DNA of 64,000 nucleotides, taken from the NCBI GenBank assembly GCA_017591395.1, contig WEDG01002926.1, positions 28,145 through 92,144 of the forward strand, read 5' to 3'. The position numbers and the translations under genes were made by a program. The DNA comes from Schistocephalus solidus. Taxonomy: Eukaryota > Platyhelminthes > Cestoda > Diphyllobothriidea > Diphyllobothriidae. This document shows positions 61,721-64,000 of the stretch, piece after piece. The notes under the pieces are model-generated. The model saw only the letters and a program-made list of their open reading frames with translations, was not told the DNA's origin and did not search any database. How positions within the stretch are numbered: the stretch's first letter is position 1; the number at the start of each line of letters is the position of its first letter.

Positions 61721-62184
61721 GTGTTGGTAGGTTTGTTTCGTACGCACCAAAAGAGTTCCCATTATTGGTTTTCTGATAAATCTTTCTGTCACCTCGGTAG
61801 AAGGCAGTGCCACTTTCTGTGAACAGGTTTTACAAACTTGTTAAGCGCAATCGATGTCAGCTTGGTTTCAGTAGTGCAGTTCGTCATAAAAGCTTCGCAC
61901 ATACATACAGATAACGGTGATATCTATTATTTGAAATAGGTAATCATCGGACCTTCAGGATGACTGGGCCCAGATTCCGCTGTTAAAAACAATTTTCATT
62001 CTACGTGAATATGTTACACACTTTGCAATGACATGTATTTCGACTGCAATATTTCAGTTAATTTTTTATATTAGTAGGGTCTTCAAAGGCACTGCCTATT
62101 ACTTTAAATATACTGAGCTGATACTCCACCATTTTGTGATAGGCCTTCTTGATCGTACTGTCTCAATCATCGTCCTCGGTTACG

Positions 62185-63015
62185 TCCCGAAGTACCTAGT
62201 TCGCTTGTCGAAGGGTGTGTTGACAGATCTCCACAAGAGTTAAGACATAGAGGACAGAAATAAAACAGAGCTGGCAGCTCGTACTCGGTTTTGGTGGCTC
62301 CCACCTTCGGTGCGTCTGTCTTGTAATTTTGCCTATCCTGCAACACGTGCGCTACATTTAAATCCTATCCCTTTCCCCAAGGGCACCCATGCAACCGATG
62401 ATAAATGGGTTCTGGGGCGAATGCATTGGTCAAGAAATAATTTGACCTTTGCCAATATCCGTACGGGGTTACGAGTGCATATTAGTCATGATATATTATT
62501 TCACTAAATAGGCCGAAGAGATACTGGCCCGATCCGTTACAAACGCCATCACCTGCGAATGGGTTTGCCGTTGGGGCGCACCCGTGATCATTTCATTCAA
62601 ATCGCGGTTCTAATTTCTCTCACGGCAATTTCAGAAGCTTTTCAACAACCAGATGTCCACAAAGACTCGTATAAACCCACACCACTAGAAAAGCAATGGG
62701 TGAATCGGAGGACCAACCATTCTCTCCAAAACATACTTTTAACTTTCTATAAGAAGATCCTGAATACTATTGGGATGCCCACCTTCCGTTCGGCTTACTA
62801 GCATACCGGGGTTCAATACACTAAACTACGGGTTTTACACCACATTTCGTGAACACAGGACGTGACTTACACCTTCCAAGCGACTTAACCCAGCCTCTAC
62901 ACATTGCAGACCCAATGCCAACCACTGTATATGGCACACACCTCCGTCAAGTTATTCGACAAGCACATAGTGCAGCCCGGTCCTCTACCGAAGTCGCTTT
63001 GACACAGCAAAAATA
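62185..63015 (+). mobile_element. Ty3/gypsy integrase remnant, inactive
   Basis: Read across several frames, the order of motifs is LTDLHKE (62,205), ARTRFWW and a Cys/His zinc-finger vestige (62,280-62,350), the catalytic core with YYFTK (62,489), RWGAPVIIHSNRGSNF (62,570-62,615), and a C-terminal GRDLHLPSDL (62,860). The residue preceding YFTK, normally the first catalytic Asp, is Tyr, and the next codons end in TAG. No LTRs, RT or RNase H were recognised in the window. Confidence 0.65.
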
Positions 63016-63231
63016 AACTATGACCGAACATGTTCTGAACAACCCTTCCAAACAGGCGATTAAGTCTAACACTTCAACACAGTACCACCCCGTGGCACAG
63101 CTTCTAAGTTCCACCAACCTGGTGGGCCCCCTTCCTCCTTTTAGACACTTTTCTCCCTTCCAAATCTCTGATTACGGATACAGTTCAATCGCAGGCAACA
63201 CCATTTACAGCTCATCTTTCTAAACTCAAAC

Positions 63232-63256
63232 CAGTTCAGTTCAGTTCAGTTCAGTT
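63232..63256 (-). repeat. (CAGTT)5 tail of the minus-strand LINE
   Basis: Five CAGTT units (AACTG on the minus strand) directly follow an AATAAA at 63,261-63,256 of the minus strand, at the 3' end of the partial CR1-like element. Short 3' tandem repeats instead of poly(A) are characteristic of CR1-type elements. Confidence 0.75.
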
Positions 63257-63748
63257 TTATTAAGGGAAATATAGGCGAAGCCTTTGAGCTCCCTATTGAT
63301 GTCAGTGACACTGTAAATTTCAAAAAAAAGGCTGACATATAATGGACGTTGGACAAAGGGTTATCTCCCCGACACACTGCAGGGCATCGGACAAACAATT
63401 ATAAAATAATGTTACTCAAAAAAATAGGGATGGAAGTATGTTATATGACGCTAAAAATTGTGGATGGGAATATGTTTCAGGAAATGTGTTAGGTTCGGAT
63501 GTCGTGGTGGTACTTATGGCTGTACTGTTCAAACTTCCGCTTAAAAGTGTCAACGGATGGGGACATGATTATGTCGGCCGGCAGAGCATTCCAGGCCTTA
63601 ATCACTCTGTTGGAGAAGAAGAACCTTCTTGTGTCGAGTCTTGCACCTGTCACACGTAGTTTATTGGGATGTCCTCGCAAAGTAGTGGTAGTGGCCAGCT
63701 CAAAGAAGTCACCAGATGCGAGGCAACAATCCTGAAGCCGCAGCATTC

Positions 63749-64000
63749 GAAAGGCTTGTATTAAGTCGCCGCGTAGCTGTCTATAATCCAGAGGAAACAG
63801 ATCAATTTTAGACAATCGTGTCTCGTAAGGCAGGCAGCTTTGACCTTGAACAAGCGTGGTTGCACGTCTTTGAACCTTCTCCAAAGGGTGTTGTGGTTGC
63901 AACATCTGAAAGGCTTAGATAAGTCGCCGCGTAGCTGTCTATAGTCCAGAGAGCCAGATCAAGATTAGACACGTGTTCGTGGTTGCAGGCAGCTTTGACC
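63749..64000 (-). repeat. Tandem duplication inside the LINE 3' coding region
   Basis: 63,749-63,845 and 63,908-64,000 align almost end to end (GAAAGGCTT ... AAGTCGCCGCGTAGCTGTCTATA ... CAGGCAGCTTTGACC, broken here into blocks), with a period of about 159 bp. The second copy has small indels that shift the frame (NLDLALW for KIDLFPLD). Confidence 0.7.

Larger units (their letters stand above)
63232..64000 (-). mobile_element. CR1-like LINE, 3' end, enters from the right edge
   Basis: Minus strand. It comprises the end of ORF2 (63,489-63,905), a 3' UTR of about 230 bp with AATAAA, and the CAGTT tail. The coding part is open for 138 codons and reads LEKVQRRATTLVQG, RLSKIDLFPLDYRQLRGD, RGHPNKLRVTGARLDTRRFF and SNRVIKAWNALPADI. 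It is better preserved than the corresponding end at 58,140-58,390, so probably a younger insertion. It is truncated or continues beyond the window. Confidence 0.75.

Noticed and set aside
1..64000. CRISPR arrays, rRNA genes, bacterial operons
   Set aside because: None seen; spacing, composition and splice-like signals are those of a eukaryotic genome.

Overview
This is eukaryotic, AT-rich genomic DNA with split genes and abundant dead retroelements. No bacterial-type operons, CRISPR arrays or rRNA were seen. The transposon debris (a CR1-like LINE, several Penelope-like endonuclease tails and a Ty3/gypsy integrase) looks to me like that of parasitic flatworms, and within these cestodes more than trematodes. 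That assignment is recognition from memory, not a search result.

Positions 1 to about 41,150 hold a tandem array of three large paralogous units: about 1-14,835, 14,836-25,665 and 25,666-38,790. The tail of unit 3 continues in pieces at 39,560-39,800 and 41,000-41,140. Each unit carries the same multi-exon gene on the minus strand, with its 5' end at high coordinates. The first exon encodes a short N-terminus followed by one hydrophobic segment. Further exon-like blocks have matching splice sites and, where testable, matching phases. I do not recognise the protein family. Every copy carries at least one lesion in these exons, at different places: copy 1 has a frameshift and stop codons, copy 2 has a stop, a frameshift and a 1.37 kb deletion, and copy 3 has a nonsense codon in exon 1. 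The array therefore looks like decaying paralogues, unless some lesions are assembly errors. Its outer flanks (1 to about 7,250, and beyond about 37,520) are clearly more diverged than the interior, as expected if unequal crossing-over homogenised the middle.

Positions 38,800-64,000 are an accessory region of nested and broken mobile elements. It holds two opposed Penelope-like endonuclease tails (38,963-39,181 plus; 40,470-40,883 minus), a tandem 219-bp repeat next to a tRNA-Arg-like sequence (44.5-45.06 kb) and another Penelope-like fragment (45.8-46.3 kb). It also holds a three-copy dispersed repeat with one inverted member (48.6-49.7 and 52.9-53.5 kb) and a direct duplication of about 0.8 kb (51.4-52.25 and 60.9-61.72 kb). 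Between those duplicates lies a nearly full-length but dead CR1-like LINE (about 54.7-58.55 kb). Beyond them are a Ty3/gypsy integrase remnant (62.18-63.02 kb) and the 3' end of a second CR1-like LINE on the minus strand (63.23-64.0 kb).

The stretches between these features show no gene I can support. Functional names for the array gene are deliberately withheld.
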